64,000 nucleotides of DNA, taken from the NCBI GenBank assembly GCA_044221555.1, contig JBGAOY010000008.1:135484-199483 (forward strand), in the 5' to 3' direction. This DNA is from JAEUJM01 sp044221555. GTDB taxonomy: Bacteria > Actinomycetota > Acidimicrobiia > Acidimicrobiales > DATDAH01. How positions within the stretch are numbered: position 1 is the first letter of the stretch; every line of letters starts with the position of its first letter. Under the pieces are notes generated by a model, which made no database searches, was not told the origin of the DNA, and worked only from the letters and a program-made list of their open reading frames with translations. Made by a program: the position numbers and the translations under genes. Positions 47,715-57,602 of this stretch are shown here, piece by piece.

Positions 47715-48641
47715 ATGAGCTCCTTCACCGACACCAACCAACCCGACGACGACGCTGACGCGGCGGTCCTCACCGATGAGGCCGCCCCCGCGTCCGACGT
47801 CGACGAGGACACCGTTCCCGGCGACGACGACGCCGACCCCGACGATGGTGGGGTAACCGCCGCGGCGGTCGACCCCGACGACCTCGACGACGGCGACGCC
47901 ACCGCCGACGAGCCCGCCACCGCGGAAGAGGTGGACGACGCGGTCGACGCGGTCGACGAGACCCCCGAAGCCGTCGCCACCGCGGAGACACCGGCCGCCG
48001 CCGACGGTGACGCCGAGGGCGACGGTGACGCCGGCGACGGCGACGTGATCGACGCCGACGACCTCCTCGAGGAGCTCCCGCCCGTCGAGAGCCCCTATGA
48101 CCGACCGGGTGCGTGGTACGTCGTGCACACCCAGTCCGGGTACGAGAAGAAGGTCAAGCACAACCTCGAGGCCCGGACGTCCTCGATGAACATGGAGGGC
48201 TCGATCTACGAGGTCGTGATCCCCATGGAAGACGTCATGGAGTTCAAGAACGGCAAGAAGGTCGTGGTCCAGAAGAAGGTCTTCCCGGGCTACCTCCTGG
48301 TGCGCTGCACCCTCGACGACGACTCCTGGTACGTCATCCGCAACACCCCGGGCATCACCGGCTTCGTCGGCTCGGGCGCCAAGCCCTCGCCGCTGCCCCG
48401 CAAGGACGTGGAGATGTTCCTCGCGGTCAAGACCGAGGGCGAAGAGGTGCAGAAGCGGGGCAAGCCCCGCCTCGAGTACGAGATCAACGAGACGGTGCGG
48501 GTCAAGGAAGGCCCGTTCGCCGACTTCTCCGGCGAGATCGTCGAGATCAACGAGGATCAGCTCAAGGTCAAGGTGCTGGTGAACATCTTCGGCCGCGAGA
48601 CCCCGGTCGAGCTCGAGTTCAGCCAGGTCGCCAAGCTCTAG
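47715..48641 (+). CDS. nusG: Transcription termination/antitermination factor NusG with acidic N-terminal extension
   Basis: 308 residues. The first ~128 are an Asp/Ala/Glu low-complexity extension, longer than in most actinobacterial NusG. The NGN domain starts at PGAWYVVHTQSGYEKKVKHN, with VFPGYLLVRC; the KOW domain follows with VRVKEGPFADFSGEIVEIN. It binds RNA polymerase and couples to ribosomes or Rho. Coupled with secE by a 4-nt gap. Confidence 0.95.
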   Translation: MSSFTDTNQPDDDADAAVLTDEAAPASDVDEDTVPGDDDADPDDGGVTAAAVDPDDLDDGDATADEPATAEEVDDAVDAVDETPEAVATAETPAAADGDAEGDGDAGDGDVIDADDLLEELPPVESPYDRPGAWYVVHTQSGYEKKVKHNLEARTSSMNMEGSIYEVVIPMEDVMEFKNGKKVVVQKKVFPGYLLVRCTLDDDSWYVIRNTPGITGFVGSGAKPSPLPRKDVEMFLAVKTEGEEVQKRGKPRLEYEINETVRVKEGPFADFSGEIVEINEDQLKVKVLVNIFGRETPVELEFSQVAKL

Positions 48642-48698
48642 GGCCCCGGCCCGTCCCCAGCGCAACACGTCGCACCACACACGAACAGGAACACCGCA

Positions 48699-49124
48699 AT
48701 GGCAAAGAAGAAGGTCCTCGCGATCGTCAAGATCCAGATCCCGGCAGGGCAGGCCACCCCGGCCCCGCCCGTGGGTACCGCGCTCGGCCCCCATGGCGTC
48801 GCGATCATGGATTTCTGCAAGGCCTACAACGAGAAGACCGAGGGTCAGCGCGGCTCGATCGTGCCCGCCGAGATCACCATCTTCGAGGACCGTTCGTTCA
48901 CGTTCATCACCAAGACGTCCCCCACGTCCACGCTGCTGCGCAGCGCCGCGGGCCTGGACAAGGCGGCCGAGAACCCCGGTCGTGAGACCGTCGGCACCAT
49001 CACCGAGGCGCAGCTCACCGAGATCGCGCAGCTGAAGATGCCCGACCTCAACGCCAACGACCTCGAGGCGGCCAAGCTGCAGGTGGCGGGCACCGCCCGC
49101 TCGATGGGCATCACCGTCGCCTGA
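48699..49124 (+). CDS. rplK: 50S ribosomal protein L11
   Basis: A 141-residue L11, normal length. IKIQIPAGQATPAPPVGTAL at the N-terminus, GLDKAAENPGRETVGTIT and the C-terminal GTARSMGITV are intact; this is the GTPase-centre rRNA-binding protein and thiostrepton target region. rplA follows after 110 nt. Confidence 0.97.
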   Translation: MAKKKVLAIVKIQIPAGQATPAPPVGTALGPHGVAIMDFCKAYNEKTEGQRGSIVPAEITIFEDRSFTFITKTSPTSTLLRSAAGLDKAAENPGRETVGTITEAQLTEIAQLKMPDLNANDLEAAKLQVAGTARSMGITVA

Positions 49125-49234
49125 CCGCCGCTCGACCGCGGTCTGATCTCCGGCCGTCGCACCACCCGATCCACAACCACAACTGCGTGCCGGGAGCACC
49201 TCGCCCGGGCGCCTGAACAGCGAGGGAGCCAGCA

Positions 49235-49966
<732 letters not shown>

Positions 49967-50238
49967 GCGCCTCTCGGCGTGGCCCACGGGGCTGCGTCCG
50001 GGCGGCGAGTTGCCGTCTTCGGGGTCGCGGCCGGTAGCCTCGTCCCCTACAACTTCATCGCTTTGCTCGCCGTAGAAATCCGGTGCCGCCCTCGGGCGGC
50101 CGAAGGGGCCCTCGGGCCCGCCCGACGAGGCGGACACCTCTCTTTCGGGGCGTTCGCACGCGCGAGCGCCCCACTGCGTTTTTCGCACCGTGCATCCCGC
50201 ACACCGTGCAGTCCCGTCAAGAGAGAGAGGAGGTGCCC
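49967..50238 (+). promoter_or_regulatory. rplJL promoter and L10 leader region
   Basis: A 272-nt gap typical for an rplJ attenuator/autoregulatory leader. A candidate promoter is TTGCCG (50010-50015) with TAGCCT (50035-50040). Several stems follow (GCCGCCCTCGGGCGGC near 50092, GGGGCCCTCGGGCCC near 50106), ending in a purine-rich AGAGAGAGAGGAGG ribosome site. By homology, the L10-L12 complex would bind here to limit rplJL translation. Confidence 0.6.
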
Positions 50239-51087
50239 ATGGAGAACCCGAGACCCGAGAAGGTCGCCGTGGTCGCCGAAGTCCGCCAGAAGCTCAGCGA
50301 TGCCGATGCCGTGGTGCTCACCGATTACCGGGGGATCGACGTCGCCGCCATGAGCGTGCTGCGCCGGGCCCTCACCGCGGCCGGTGGCGAGTACAAGATC
50401 TACAAGAACTCGCTGGTCCGCTTCGCCGCACGCGAGCTCGACCTCGAGCTCGACGAGCTCCTGCTCGGCCCCACCGCCATCGCGTTCATCCCCCGCAAGG
50501 ACGACGGCACGCCCGGCGACCCCGTGATGGTGGCCAAGGCGTTGCGCGACTTCGCCCGCACCAACGAGTACCTCGTGGTCAAGGGCGGCCTGCTCGGCGA
50601 CAAGCTCCTGAGCGTCGCCGACGTGAAGGCCCTGGCCGAGGTTGCCCCGCGCGAGGAGCTGCTGGCCCGCCTTGCCGGTGGGTTCGCGGCGCCGATGCAG
50701 CAGTTCGCCGGCCTGTTGGCGGCACTGCCCCGCAACTTCGCCTACGGGCTCAAGGCGCTGATCGACCAGGGCGGCGGCCCCGACGCCCCCGCCCCGGCCG
50801 AAGCGGCGCCCGAAGCGGCGCCCGAAGCCGCACCCGAAGCAGCGCCTGAGCCCGAGGCAGCAGTGCCTCAGGCCAGCGATGCGGCGCCTGCCGCGGAGGC
50901 TGACGCTGGAACGGCGTCCGCGGAGGCACCTGCCGCGGACGAGGCAACGCCCGACGAGGACGACGCGACGAGCGCCATCCCCGACTCGGCGGACGCCGCC
51001 TCTGAGACAACTGACGACCCCGAAGTAACCGACGAGACCGACGCAACGGCATCCGCCGAGTCGGAAACCACAGAAGAGGGAAGCTGA
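50239..51087 (+). CDS. rplJ: 50S ribosomal protein L10 with long acidic tail
   Basis: 282 residues; the L10 core occupies 1-178 (VVLTDYRGIDVAAMSVLRRA, YKNSLVRFAARE, AAPMQQFAGLLAALPRNFAY). The remaining ~105 residues form an Ala/Glu/Asp/Ser/Thr tail with EAAPEAAPEAAPEAAPEPEA repeats, far longer than standard L10. The tail follows the helix that normally carries L7/L12. The ATG follows GAGAGGAGG. Confidence 0.95.
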   Translation: MENPRPEKVAVVAEVRQKLSDADAVVLTDYRGIDVAAMSVLRRALTAAGGEYKIYKNSLVRFAARELDLELDELLLGPTAIAFIPRKDDGTPGDPVMVAKALRDFARTNEYLVVKGGLLGDKLLSVADVKALAEVAPREELLARLAGGFAAPMQQFAGLLAALPRNFAYGLKALIDQGGGPDAPAPAEAAPEAAPEAAPEAAPEPEAAVPQASDAAPAAEADAGTASAEAPAADEATPDEDDATSAIPDSADAASETTDDPEVTDETDATASAESETTEEGS

Positions 51088-51089
51088 TC

Positions 51090-51473
51090 ATGGCCATCAC
51101 CAAGGACGAGATCCTCGACGCGATCTCCAACATGACCGTCCTCGAGCTGAGCGAGCTGCTCAGTGAGTTCGAGGAGAAGTTCAACGTGACCGCGGCCGCC
51201 CCCGTGGCCGCGGCCGCGGCGCCGGCGGCCGGTGGCGGCGACGCCGCTGCCGCTGAGGAGCAGGACGAGTTCGATGTCGTCCTCACCGCCGCCGGTGACA
51301 AGAAGATCCAGGTCATCAAGGAGGTGCGTTCGCTCACCAACCTCGGCCTCAAGGAAGCCAAGGAGCTGGTGGACAGCGCCCCGAAGCCCGTGCTCGAGAA
51401 GGCATCGAAGGAAGATGCCGAGAAGGCCAAGGCCCAGCTCGAGGAGGCCGGCGCCAGCGTCGAGCTCAAGTAG
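51090..51473 (+). CDS. rplL: 50S ribosomal protein L7/L12
   Basis: 127 residues: an N-terminal dimerisation domain (LSELLSEFEEKFNVT), a short Ala/Pro/Gly hinge (about 38-55) and the C-terminal factor-binding domain with IKEVRSLTNLGLKEAKELVD. Starts 2 nt after rplJ. In most bacteria rpoB follows; here a hairpin and about 10 kb of other genes intervene. Confidence 0.97.
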   Translation: MAITKDEILDAISNMTVLELSELLSEFEEKFNVTAAAPVAAAAAPAAGGGDAAAAEEQDEFDVVLTAAGDKKIQVIKEVRSLTNLGLKEAKELVDSAPKPVLEKASKEDAEKAKAQLEEAGASVELK

Positions 51474-51494
51474 CACGCTGCGCCGCAGGACGAG

Positions 51495-51522
51495 CGATGC
51501 CCGGCCGAACGGCCGGGCATCG
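51495..51522 (+). terminator. 12-bp perfect hairpin after rplL
   Basis: CGATGCCCGGCC (51495-51506) and GGCCGGGCATCG (51511-51522) flank the loop GAAC. It probably ends the rplJL transcript, consistent with rpoB having its own promoter far downstream. Confidence 0.75.
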
Positions 51523-51663
51523 TCGCGTCCGGCCACGGCGTCGGTGGTCGTCCGAGGCCGCCGGAGGTGGCCCGCGGCGGTCCGCGGGCCAGCGCCTCAC
51601 CGGCCGGCACGCCGACTCGATGGGCCGGGTTCGACCCATCCAGGGGCCGGGTACGGTGAGCGG

Positions 51664-52671
51664 GTGACAACTCCCTCGCTCGTGGTCGAGCGCGAAGACG
51701 GCGAACTGGTCGTGCGGTGGGCGCCCGCCGCCCCCACCGATCGGCTCGTGGTCGGCGAGTCGCCCGACGAGGCCGCCGGGCACGCCGTCGAGCACGACGG
51801 CTCGGGCGAGCTGCACCTGCCCGGTCTCGATCGGGCCGTCCGCCACTACGTGCACCTCCACCACGGCGACGAGCCGGTGGCGGTGGCCGCCGAGCGTCTC
51901 GTGCCGCTCGAGGGCACCCTGAACTTCCGCGACATCGGCGGCTACCGCAGCGCAGACGGTCGCCACGTGCGGTGGGGGCGGGTGTTCCGCTCGGACGCGC
52001 TGGGCAAGCTCACCGACGCCGACCTCACCTACCTCGAGCGCCTCGGCGTGCGCCTGGTGTGCGACTTCCGTGACGACATCGAGGCCGACCGGGCGCCGAG
52101 CCGCGTCCCCGAGCACCCCGATCTGCGCATCGAGCGGTTCCCCATCGGTGCCGGCGCCGACTCGAACGATCTCCAGGGCCAGAGCGACAGCCTCACCGAC
52201 CTGGTGCTGGCCGGCCGACTGGGCACGGTGACGGCCGAGACCCTTGGCGACCTCTACGTGGGCATGCTCGAGTCGCGCACCGAGCCGCTGGTCGGCGTGC
52301 TGGAGCGGGTGGCCGACCCGGCGAACCACCCGCTGGTGTTCCACTGCACCGCAGGCAAGGACCGCACCGGACTCCTCGCTGCGATCCTGCTGGCCGTCCT
52401 GGGCGTGGACGAGGCGACGATCCTCGACGACTACGCCCTCACCGACCGCTACCGGACGCCGCACCGGATCGCCGAGGTGGCCCCCCGGCTGGCCGAGGTC
52501 GGTGTCGACATCGACGACGTGCGGCCGTTGTTCTCGGCCGACCCGGCGGTGCTGGTGCGCACGCTGGGCGCCATCGAGGAGCGCTACGGCTCGGTACCGG
52601 CGTTCCTCACCGACAAGGCGGGGATGGACCCGGCCACCCTCCAGGCCCTCCGGGACGCCCTGCTCGTCTGA
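51664..52671 (+). CDS. Tyrosine/lipid phosphatase (PF13350 type)
   Basis: 335 residues. The P-loop HCTAGKDRTGLLAAILL near residue 227 gives the cysteine phosphatase motif CX5R. LNFRDIGGYRSADGR near 86 is the family N-terminal marker, as in mycobacterial PtpB and related enzymes. The first ~70 residues look like an extra small beta domain. The GTG at 51664 starts it. Targets are unknown; it could act on phosphotyrosine or phosphoinositides. Confidence 0.88.
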   Translation: MTTPSLVVEREDGELVVRWAPAAPTDRLVVGESPDEAAGHAVEHDGSGELHLPGLDRAVRHYVHLHHGDEPVAVAAERLVPLEGTLNFRDIGGYRSADGRHVRWGRVFRSDALGKLTDADLTYLERLGVRLVCDFRDDIEADRAPSRVPEHPDLRIERFPIGAGADSNDLQGQSDSLTDLVLAGRLGTVTAETLGDLYVGMLESRTEPLVGVLERVADPANHPLVFHCTAGKDRTGLLAAILLAVLGVDEATILDDYALTDRYRTPHRIAEVAPRLAEVGVDIDDVRPLFSADPAVLVRTLGAIEERYGSVPAFLTDKAGMDPATLQALRDALLV

Positions 52672-52843
52672 CGGGAACGTCACCGCTGATCTGTCGGGAA
52701 CGTCGCCCCCGCGGGGCGGGGTCGACCAGCACCCACCACGGGCTCAGCACCGGGTGGAGGGGTTGTGACGTTCGCCTCTGCTGGCGCGCCCCGTGAGGGC
52801 GGAGAATTGGCTGAGAGCTTCGCGACACGAGGCGGTGATCGAG

Positions 52844-54952
52844 ATGACCCGGATGATCGTGCGGGCGACGATGGCGGTGCTGCTGGTGGGTGGCGTGCTG
52901 GGTGTGGCGCCTGGAGGCAGCGCTGGTCGTCCGGCGGCGGCCGCGACCGCGGCGCCGGTGTTCGTGCGCGCGTGGGGCTCCTCGGGATCGGGGGCGGGCA
53001 CCTTCAGTTCGCCGCGAGGGGTGGCGGTGGCGGCCTCGGGAACCGTCTACGTGGCCGACAGCGGGAACCACCTGGTCCAGGCCTTCTCATCGGAGGGCTC
53101 CTACCTGGGGCAGGGTGGCGGCCTGGGCAGTGGTGACGACCAACTGAACGGCGCGTCGGGGGTGGCGTTCGGGCCCGACGGCAACCTCTACATCGCCGAC
53201 ACGGGCAACCACCGGGTCAAGAAGACGGACGCCCTCGGCACCTACCTGGGTCAGTGGGGCGACCAGGGCAGCGGCCCGGGCCAGTTCGAGTCGCCCCGCG
53301 GGATCGCGACGGGGCCCGACGGCTCCGTCTACGTCACCGATGACGACAACAGCCGGATCCAGAAGTTCACGGCGGCGGGAACCCACCTGGCCGACCAGGA
53401 GGGGTTCCAGTACCCCTCTGGCATCGCGGTGGATGCCCTGGGTCACGTGTACGTGGCCGACACCTTCAACCACCGTGTCGTGGTCCTCGACGCCGACCTC
53501 GAGGTGGTGGGTGGCTGGGGGAGCGAGGGCGCCGCCAGCGGGCACTTCGACGCCCCCCGGGACGTGGCCGTCGACGACGACGGCCACGTGTACGTGGCCG
53601 ACACGGGCAACAACCGCATCCAGGAGTTCACCACCGACGGCACCTTCCTGGTGGCATGGGGTGGCCAGGGCTCCGGCACCGGCCGGTTCCAGGCGCCGTG
53701 GGGCGTCGAGACCGCTCCCGGTGGTCAGGTGTATGTGACGGACACGGGCAACAACCGGGTCCAGCAGTTCGGCCCCGGCGGCGGTGGCGCTCCCGACCTG
53801 GCCTTCTCCATCGGCGGCGACCTGTACGGGGTCCAGGCGGACGGCACGGGCGAGGTGCGGCTCACCTCGACCGCGGCCACCGACTCGTACCCGGACTGGT
53901 CGCCCGACGGGAGCCGCATCGCCTTCACCCGGATGGATGCCAGCTACGACTTCGACCTCTTCGTGATGGACGCGGACGGCTCGAACGTCAGTCGGGTCAC
54001 GAGCGGGGCGCCGGACGACACGCACCCGGCGTGGTCGCCCGACGGCAGCCGCCTGGCCTTCACCCGGTCGAACTCCGCCAACAACAGCACCCGGATCTTC
54101 GCGATCGATACGGACGGGACGAACCTGACCCAGCTCACCACCTCCACCGGCGCGACCGGGGACCAGTACCCCACGTGGTCGCCCGACGGCAGCCAGATCG
54201 CGTTCATGCGTGGGAACTACGAACGGACCTCGATTTACGTGATGGGTGCCGACGGCTCGCACCCGACCCGGCGGACCCCGACCACGGGCGTGTTCTCGGA
54301 TGCCATCGCCGCCGAGCCGGACTGGTCGCCCGACGGCACGGAGATCGCGTTCAGCGTGATCGCCTTCCGGGGCACGGACGCGATCGACGAGTCGATCTAC
54401 ACGGTGCATCCGAACGGCACGGGTCTGCATCGGGTCTACGAGAGCTCCCGCCAGGTGTTCCATCCGTCGTGGTCACCCGACGGCAGCCAACTCGTGTTCG
54501 CCCGGGTCTTCGAGGCCGGCTCGTTCGAGTTCGGCCTGGTGAACGCCGACGGGTCGGGGGCCGCCTTCCTCTTCCACCAGATCGGGGAGGATCCGGACTG
54601 GAACCCGACGGTGGGCGTGGAGCCGATCAGCGCCTGCGGCACGTACGTCGTGACCGTGGACGCCGGGCTCGGCGAGCCCGCGACCTCGGAGGACGACGTG
54701 ATCGTGGGAACCACGGGCACCGACCTCCTCGACGGCCTCGGCGGCTGGGACGTGGTCTGCGGTCTCGGCGGCAACGACACCCTCCTCGGGGGGAACGGCT
54801 ACGACGTGTTGAAGGGCGCCGGCGGCAACGACACCCTCACCGGTGGCTCGGGCGACGACCGCCTCGCCGGTGGCCAGGGCACCGACACCTGCCGGGGCGG
54901 CACCGGCCGCGACCGCGGCGACTCCTGCGAGATCACGAGCGGCATCCCCTAG
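52844..54952 (+). CDS. Secreted NHL/TolB-propeller protein with C-terminal RTX-like repeats
   Basis: About 702 residues; in-frame starts at 52793 or 52835 are also possible. The signal peptide ends near GGSAGRPAAAAT. Part one (about 35-320) has six NHL repeats (SPRGVAVAASGTVYVADSGN and variants ending in NRIQxF). Part two (about 325-600) has PD40/TolB repeats (WSPDGSRIAFTR, WSPDGSQIAFMR). Part three (about 630-702) has RTX-type GGNDTLLGGNGYD and GGSGDDRLAGG repeats, ending CEITSGIP. Surface or secreted, Ca2+-binding; target unknown. Confidence 0.8.
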   Translation: MTRMIVRATMAVLLVGGVLGVAPGGSAGRPAAAATAAPVFVRAWGSSGSGAGTFSSPRGVAVAASGTVYVADSGNHLVQAFSSEGSYLGQGGGLGSGDDQLNGASGVAFGPDGNLYIADTGNHRVKKTDALGTYLGQWGDQGSGPGQFESPRGIATGPDGSVYVTDDDNSRIQKFTAAGTHLADQEGFQYPSGIAVDALGHVYVADTFNHRVVVLDADLEVVGGWGSEGAASGHFDAPRDVAVDDDGHVYVADTGNNRIQEFTTDGTFLVAWGGQGSGTGRFQAPWGVETAPGGQVYVTDTGNNRVQQFGPGGGGAPDLAFSIGGDLYGVQADGTGEVRLTSTAATDSYPDWSPDGSRIAFTRMDASYDFDLFVMDADGSNVSRVTSGAPDDTHPAWSPDGSRLAFTRSNSANNSTRIFAIDTDGTNLTQLTTSTGATGDQYPTWSPDGSQIAFMRGNYERTSIYVMGADGSHPTRRTPTTGVFSDAIAAEPDWSPDGTEIAFSVIAFRGTDAIDESIYTVHPNGTGLHRVYESSRQVFHPSWSPDGSQLVFARVFEAGSFEFGLVNADGSGAAFLFHQIGEDPDWNPTVGVEPISACGTYVVTVDAGLGEPATSEDDVIVGTTGTDLLDGLGGWDVVCGLGGNDTLLGGNGYDVLKGAGGNDTLTGGSGDDRLAGGQGTDTCRGGTGRDRGDSCEITSGIP

Positions 54953-55151
54953 ACACGAGTGGCCCTCCCGAAGGCGCCACCCCCGTCCCCATCACCGCCC
55001 GGCGTCACCGCCACCCGCAACGCCAGCCTCGCCTGAGCTGCGACGGTCGGGCGAAGCACGCCTCCACACGGGTGGTGGGCAACGGGTCGGTCCGGGCGGG
55101 GCGTTGGCGGGCGCTCGGGGCCTCTCCGTCGCCAGGCCGTGGACCCGGCCT

Positions 55152-55234
55152 TCCCGTGAGGATCGAAATCATAGAACATCTACTGAAAAATCTTGTTCTT
55201 CAGCATAGTTCCCACTATGCTCGAACACATGTTC
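55152..55234. promoter_or_regulatory. AT-rich control region with SOS-box-like palindrome
   Basis: A short AT-rich island in high-GC DNA. It contains AGCATAG-TTCCCA-CTATGCT (55202-55221), a 7-bp inverted repeat, and GAAC-ACAT-GTTC (55223-55234), which fits the actinobacterial LexA consensus GAAC-N4-GTTC. The palindrome overlaps the start region of the HNH nuclease gene. Confidence 0.55.
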
Positions 55235-56554
55235 AGGGTCCTCCGAGCGATCAAAGCGCACCTCGCGGCCATCGCCAAGGACTTCGATCCCGACACCATG
55301 ACCGTCGCCCAGGCGGGCGAGGCCATCAAGGTGTTGGCCGCCATCGAGAAGGCCGCCGCCGGGCTGCGCCTGCTATTGGCCCGGCGCATCGACAACGAGA
55401 GCCTCTGGGGCGAGAGCGGCGAACGCTCCGCGGCCGAGTGGCTGGCCAAGCAGACCGGCCAGTCCGCCGGCGACGCCGCCCGCGACCTCGAATGCTCACG
55501 GCGGCTCCGCGAACTGCCCGCTGCCCAGGATGCGGTGAGGAACGGAGAGCTCTCGCCCGATCAGGCCAAGGCGGTGGCCGACGGCGCCACCGCAGACCCC
55601 GGCTGCGAGGACGAGCTGTTGGACACCGCCCGCAGGGGCTCGATGGGTGAACTGTCGCGCAAGGCCAAGGCTCGCAAAGCGGCGGCGTTGGGCGACGACG
55701 ACGCCCGTCACGCCGCCGCCCACCGCAACCGATCGTTCCAGACCGGCACCAACGAGGCCGGCGAGGGCTGGGGGCGCTTCAACGGCCCCGCCCACCACAC
55801 CGCCCAACTCAAGGCGCTCCTCAAGCCCTACCTCGACCAGGTCTTTGCGGCCGCTCGCCGCGAAGGGCGCCACGAGCGCCTCGACGCCTACGTCTACGAC
55901 GCCCTCATGGTGTTCCTCGGCATCATCGCCACCGCTGGCGATCCCGACGCAGGGTCCACCGATCCGACCGATGGGCCCACCAACCCACCAGCACCCCACG
56001 ACGATCCCCCGCCGCCGGCACCCGCCCCCGTGCCGCGCCCGGCGGCGGCCATCAACGCGAAGTTGCTCCTTCGGATCGACGGTGCCGCCCTCAAGCGGGG
56101 CCACACCCTTCCCGGTGAGCTCTGCGAGATCGACGGTCTCGGCCACGTCCCCGTGGCCACGATCCGCGAGTTCCTGCCCCACGCCGCCATCGCCGTCGTC
56201 ATCCAAGACGGCCGGAACGTGTTCAACGTCACCAACTTCGCCCGGCGCGCCAACGCCCGCCAACAGATCGTTCTCGACCTGTTGAACATCGGCTGCACCC
56301 GTCTCGGTTGCCCCGCCACCGACAACCTCCAGGTCGACCACCGCCATGACTGGCACAAGCTCCAAGTCACCGAGCTCGCCAACCTGGACTGGCTCTGCGC
56401 CCACGATCACCGGTTGAAGACCCACGAGGGCTGGCAACTCGAACCAGGCACCGGCAAGCGCCCGATGTACCCGCCCGGCCAGCAGTCCTGGCTCGACGCC
56501 GACACCCCACCGGCCCCGCCACCAAGCGACCCGCCCGGCACCCAGGCCGCCTGA
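55217..56554 (+). CDS. DUF222/13E12-type HNH endonuclease
   Basis: About 445 residues (the ATG at 55229 is an alternative). The DUF222 helical domain covers about 20-230 (AAEWLAKQTGQSAGDAARDL, ELSPDQAKAVADGA); a Pro/Asp/Thr-rich linker follows; the C-terminal HNH motif is in LGCPATDNLQVDHRHDW and LDWLCAHDHRLKTHEGW (about 355-410), with zinc Cys residues. Such genes are multi-copy and mobile-looking in actinobacteria (13E12 family of mycobacteria). Function is unproven; DNA cleavage is expected. The SOS-like box suggests damage induction. Confidence 0.85.
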   Translation: MLEHMFRVLRAIKAHLAAIAKDFDPDTMTVAQAGEAIKVLAAIEKAAAGLRLLLARRIDNESLWGESGERSAAEWLAKQTGQSAGDAARDLECSRRLRELPAAQDAVRNGELSPDQAKAVADGATADPGCEDELLDTARRGSMGELSRKAKARKAAALGDDDARHAAAHRNRSFQTGTNEAGEGWGRFNGPAHHTAQLKALLKPYLDQVFAAARREGRHERLDAYVYDALMVFLGIIATAGDPDAGSTDPTDGPTNPPAPHDDPPPPAPAPVPRPAAAINAKLLLRIDGAALKRGHTLPGELCEIDGLGHVPVATIREFLPHAAIAVVIQDGRNVFNVTNFARRANARQQIVLDLLNIGCTRLGCPATDNLQVDHRHDWHKLQVTELANLDWLCAHDHRLKTHEGWQLEPGTGKRPMYPPGQQSWLDADTPPAPPPSDPPGTQAA

Positions 56555-56620
56555 GACTGGCCCGCCGGGGAGACGGGCCTGCCCAGCTGCTCCTCGAGAC
56601 CGCGGCGGGACGGCTCCACC

Positions 56621-56977
56621 ATGGTTCAGCCGCTGCTGTATCGTTCTGAGGTGCTCGCCACCGAGGTCGACCTCGACGCGCTGGGCCGGGTCGGCACCGC
56701 GCTGGCCGACGAGACCCGTCGCCGGCTCCTGGTGGCCCTACTGGGACGCCCCGGCTATCCGGCCCAGCTCGCCGACGAGCTGGGCCTCACCAAGGCCAAC
56801 GTCTCCAACCACCTCGCGTGTCTCCGCGGCTGCGGACTGGTGGCCACCACCGCCGAGGGTCGGCGGGTCCGCTACGAACTGGCCGACCCCCGATTCGCCG
56901 AGGTCTTGGCCCAGCTCGCGGCGCTGGCGCCGCCGCCGCCCGCCGACGGTTCCCCGCACGAGCGGGGTCATGGCTGA
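56621..56977 (+). CDS. ArsR/SmtB-family metalloregulator, CmtR-like
   Basis: A 118-residue repressor, close to mycobacterial Cd/Pb sensor CmtR: GRVGTALADETRRRLLVALL, GLTKANVSNHLACLRGCGLV (HTH with the CmtR Cys pair C-x3-C) and RRVRYELADP. The third metal Cys, which lies in the C-terminal tail of CmtR, is absent; the tail is Pro-rich with His (SPHERGHG). The ATG at 56621 or GTG at 56651 could start it. It overlaps the CDF gene by 8 nt, so it likely controls that efflux gene. Confidence 0.85.
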   Translation: MVQPLLYRSEVLATEVDLDALGRVGTALADETRRRLLVALLGRPGYPAQLADELGLTKANVSNHLACLRGCGLVATTAEGRRVRYELADPRFAEVLAQLAALAPPPPADGSPHERGHG

Positions 56978-57602
56978 GGTCCGGCCCACGGTCTCGTCCG
57001 CCTCGGCCGCGCGTGTCCACTGGCGCCGTCGGGCGCTGGCCCTCACGTGGGCGACGATCGCGTGGAACGTGCTCGAGGCAGTGGTGGCGTTGGCATCGGG
57101 CGCGGTAGCCGGATCGATCGCGCTCGTCGGGTTCGGGTTGAACTCCGTCGTCGAGGTCGCCTCTGCGGTCGTGGTCGTGTGGCAGTTCGCCGGCGTCGAC
57201 GAGGAACGGGAGCACCGGGCGCTGAAGCTCATCGCCGGCAGCTTCTTCGTGTTCGCCGCCTACGTCACGGTGCAGGCGGTGTGGGATCTGCTGGCCCGTG
57301 CCGAGCCACGGGAATCGACCGTGGGGATCGTCCTTGCGGTGCTCTCGCTGCTGGTCATGCCGGTGCTGGCCGTCGCCAAGCGTCGGGCGGGTCGGCGCCT
57401 CACCAGTCGCACGGTCGTCGCGGACAGCAGCCAGACGCTGCTGTGCAGCTACCTGTCGGCGGTGCTGCTCGTCGGCCTGGCGGCCAACGCAACCCTGGGC
57501 TGGTGGTGGGCCGACCCCGTCGCGGCGCTCGTGATCGCTGCGCTGGCCGTCCGAGAGGGCCGGGAAGCCTGGCGCGGCGACCCCTGCGGTGACGCCTGCT
57601 GA
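56970..57602 (+). CDS. Cation diffusion facilitator-like transporter (short form)
   Basis: 210 residues, six helices and no C-terminal cytoplasmic domain. The TM2 signature reads SIALVGFGLNSVVEVASA; where most members of this group have Asp there is Asn. The TM5 signature VVADSSQTLLCSYLSAVLL keeps the metal Asp. The protein probably exports a divalent metal by proton antiport, under the CmtR-like repressor. It shares 8 nt with the regulator and 1 nt with the EamA gene. Confidence 0.82.
   Translation: MAEVRPTVSSASAARVHWRRRALALTWATIAWNVLEAVVALASGAVAGSIALVGFGLNSVVEVASAVVVVWQFAGVDEEREHRALKLIAGSFFVFAAYVTVQAVWDLLARAEPRESTVGIVLAVLSLLVMPVLAVAKRRAGRRLTSRTVVADSSQTLLCSYLSAVLLVGLAANATLGWWWADPVAALVIAALAVREGREAWRGDPCGDAC

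Noticed and set aside
52663..52760. Repeated GGGAACGTC after the tyrosine phosphatase gene
   Set aside because: Only two short copies with weak symmetry; GGGAAC is not followed by CGAC at 17 nt, so it is not an ECF promoter.
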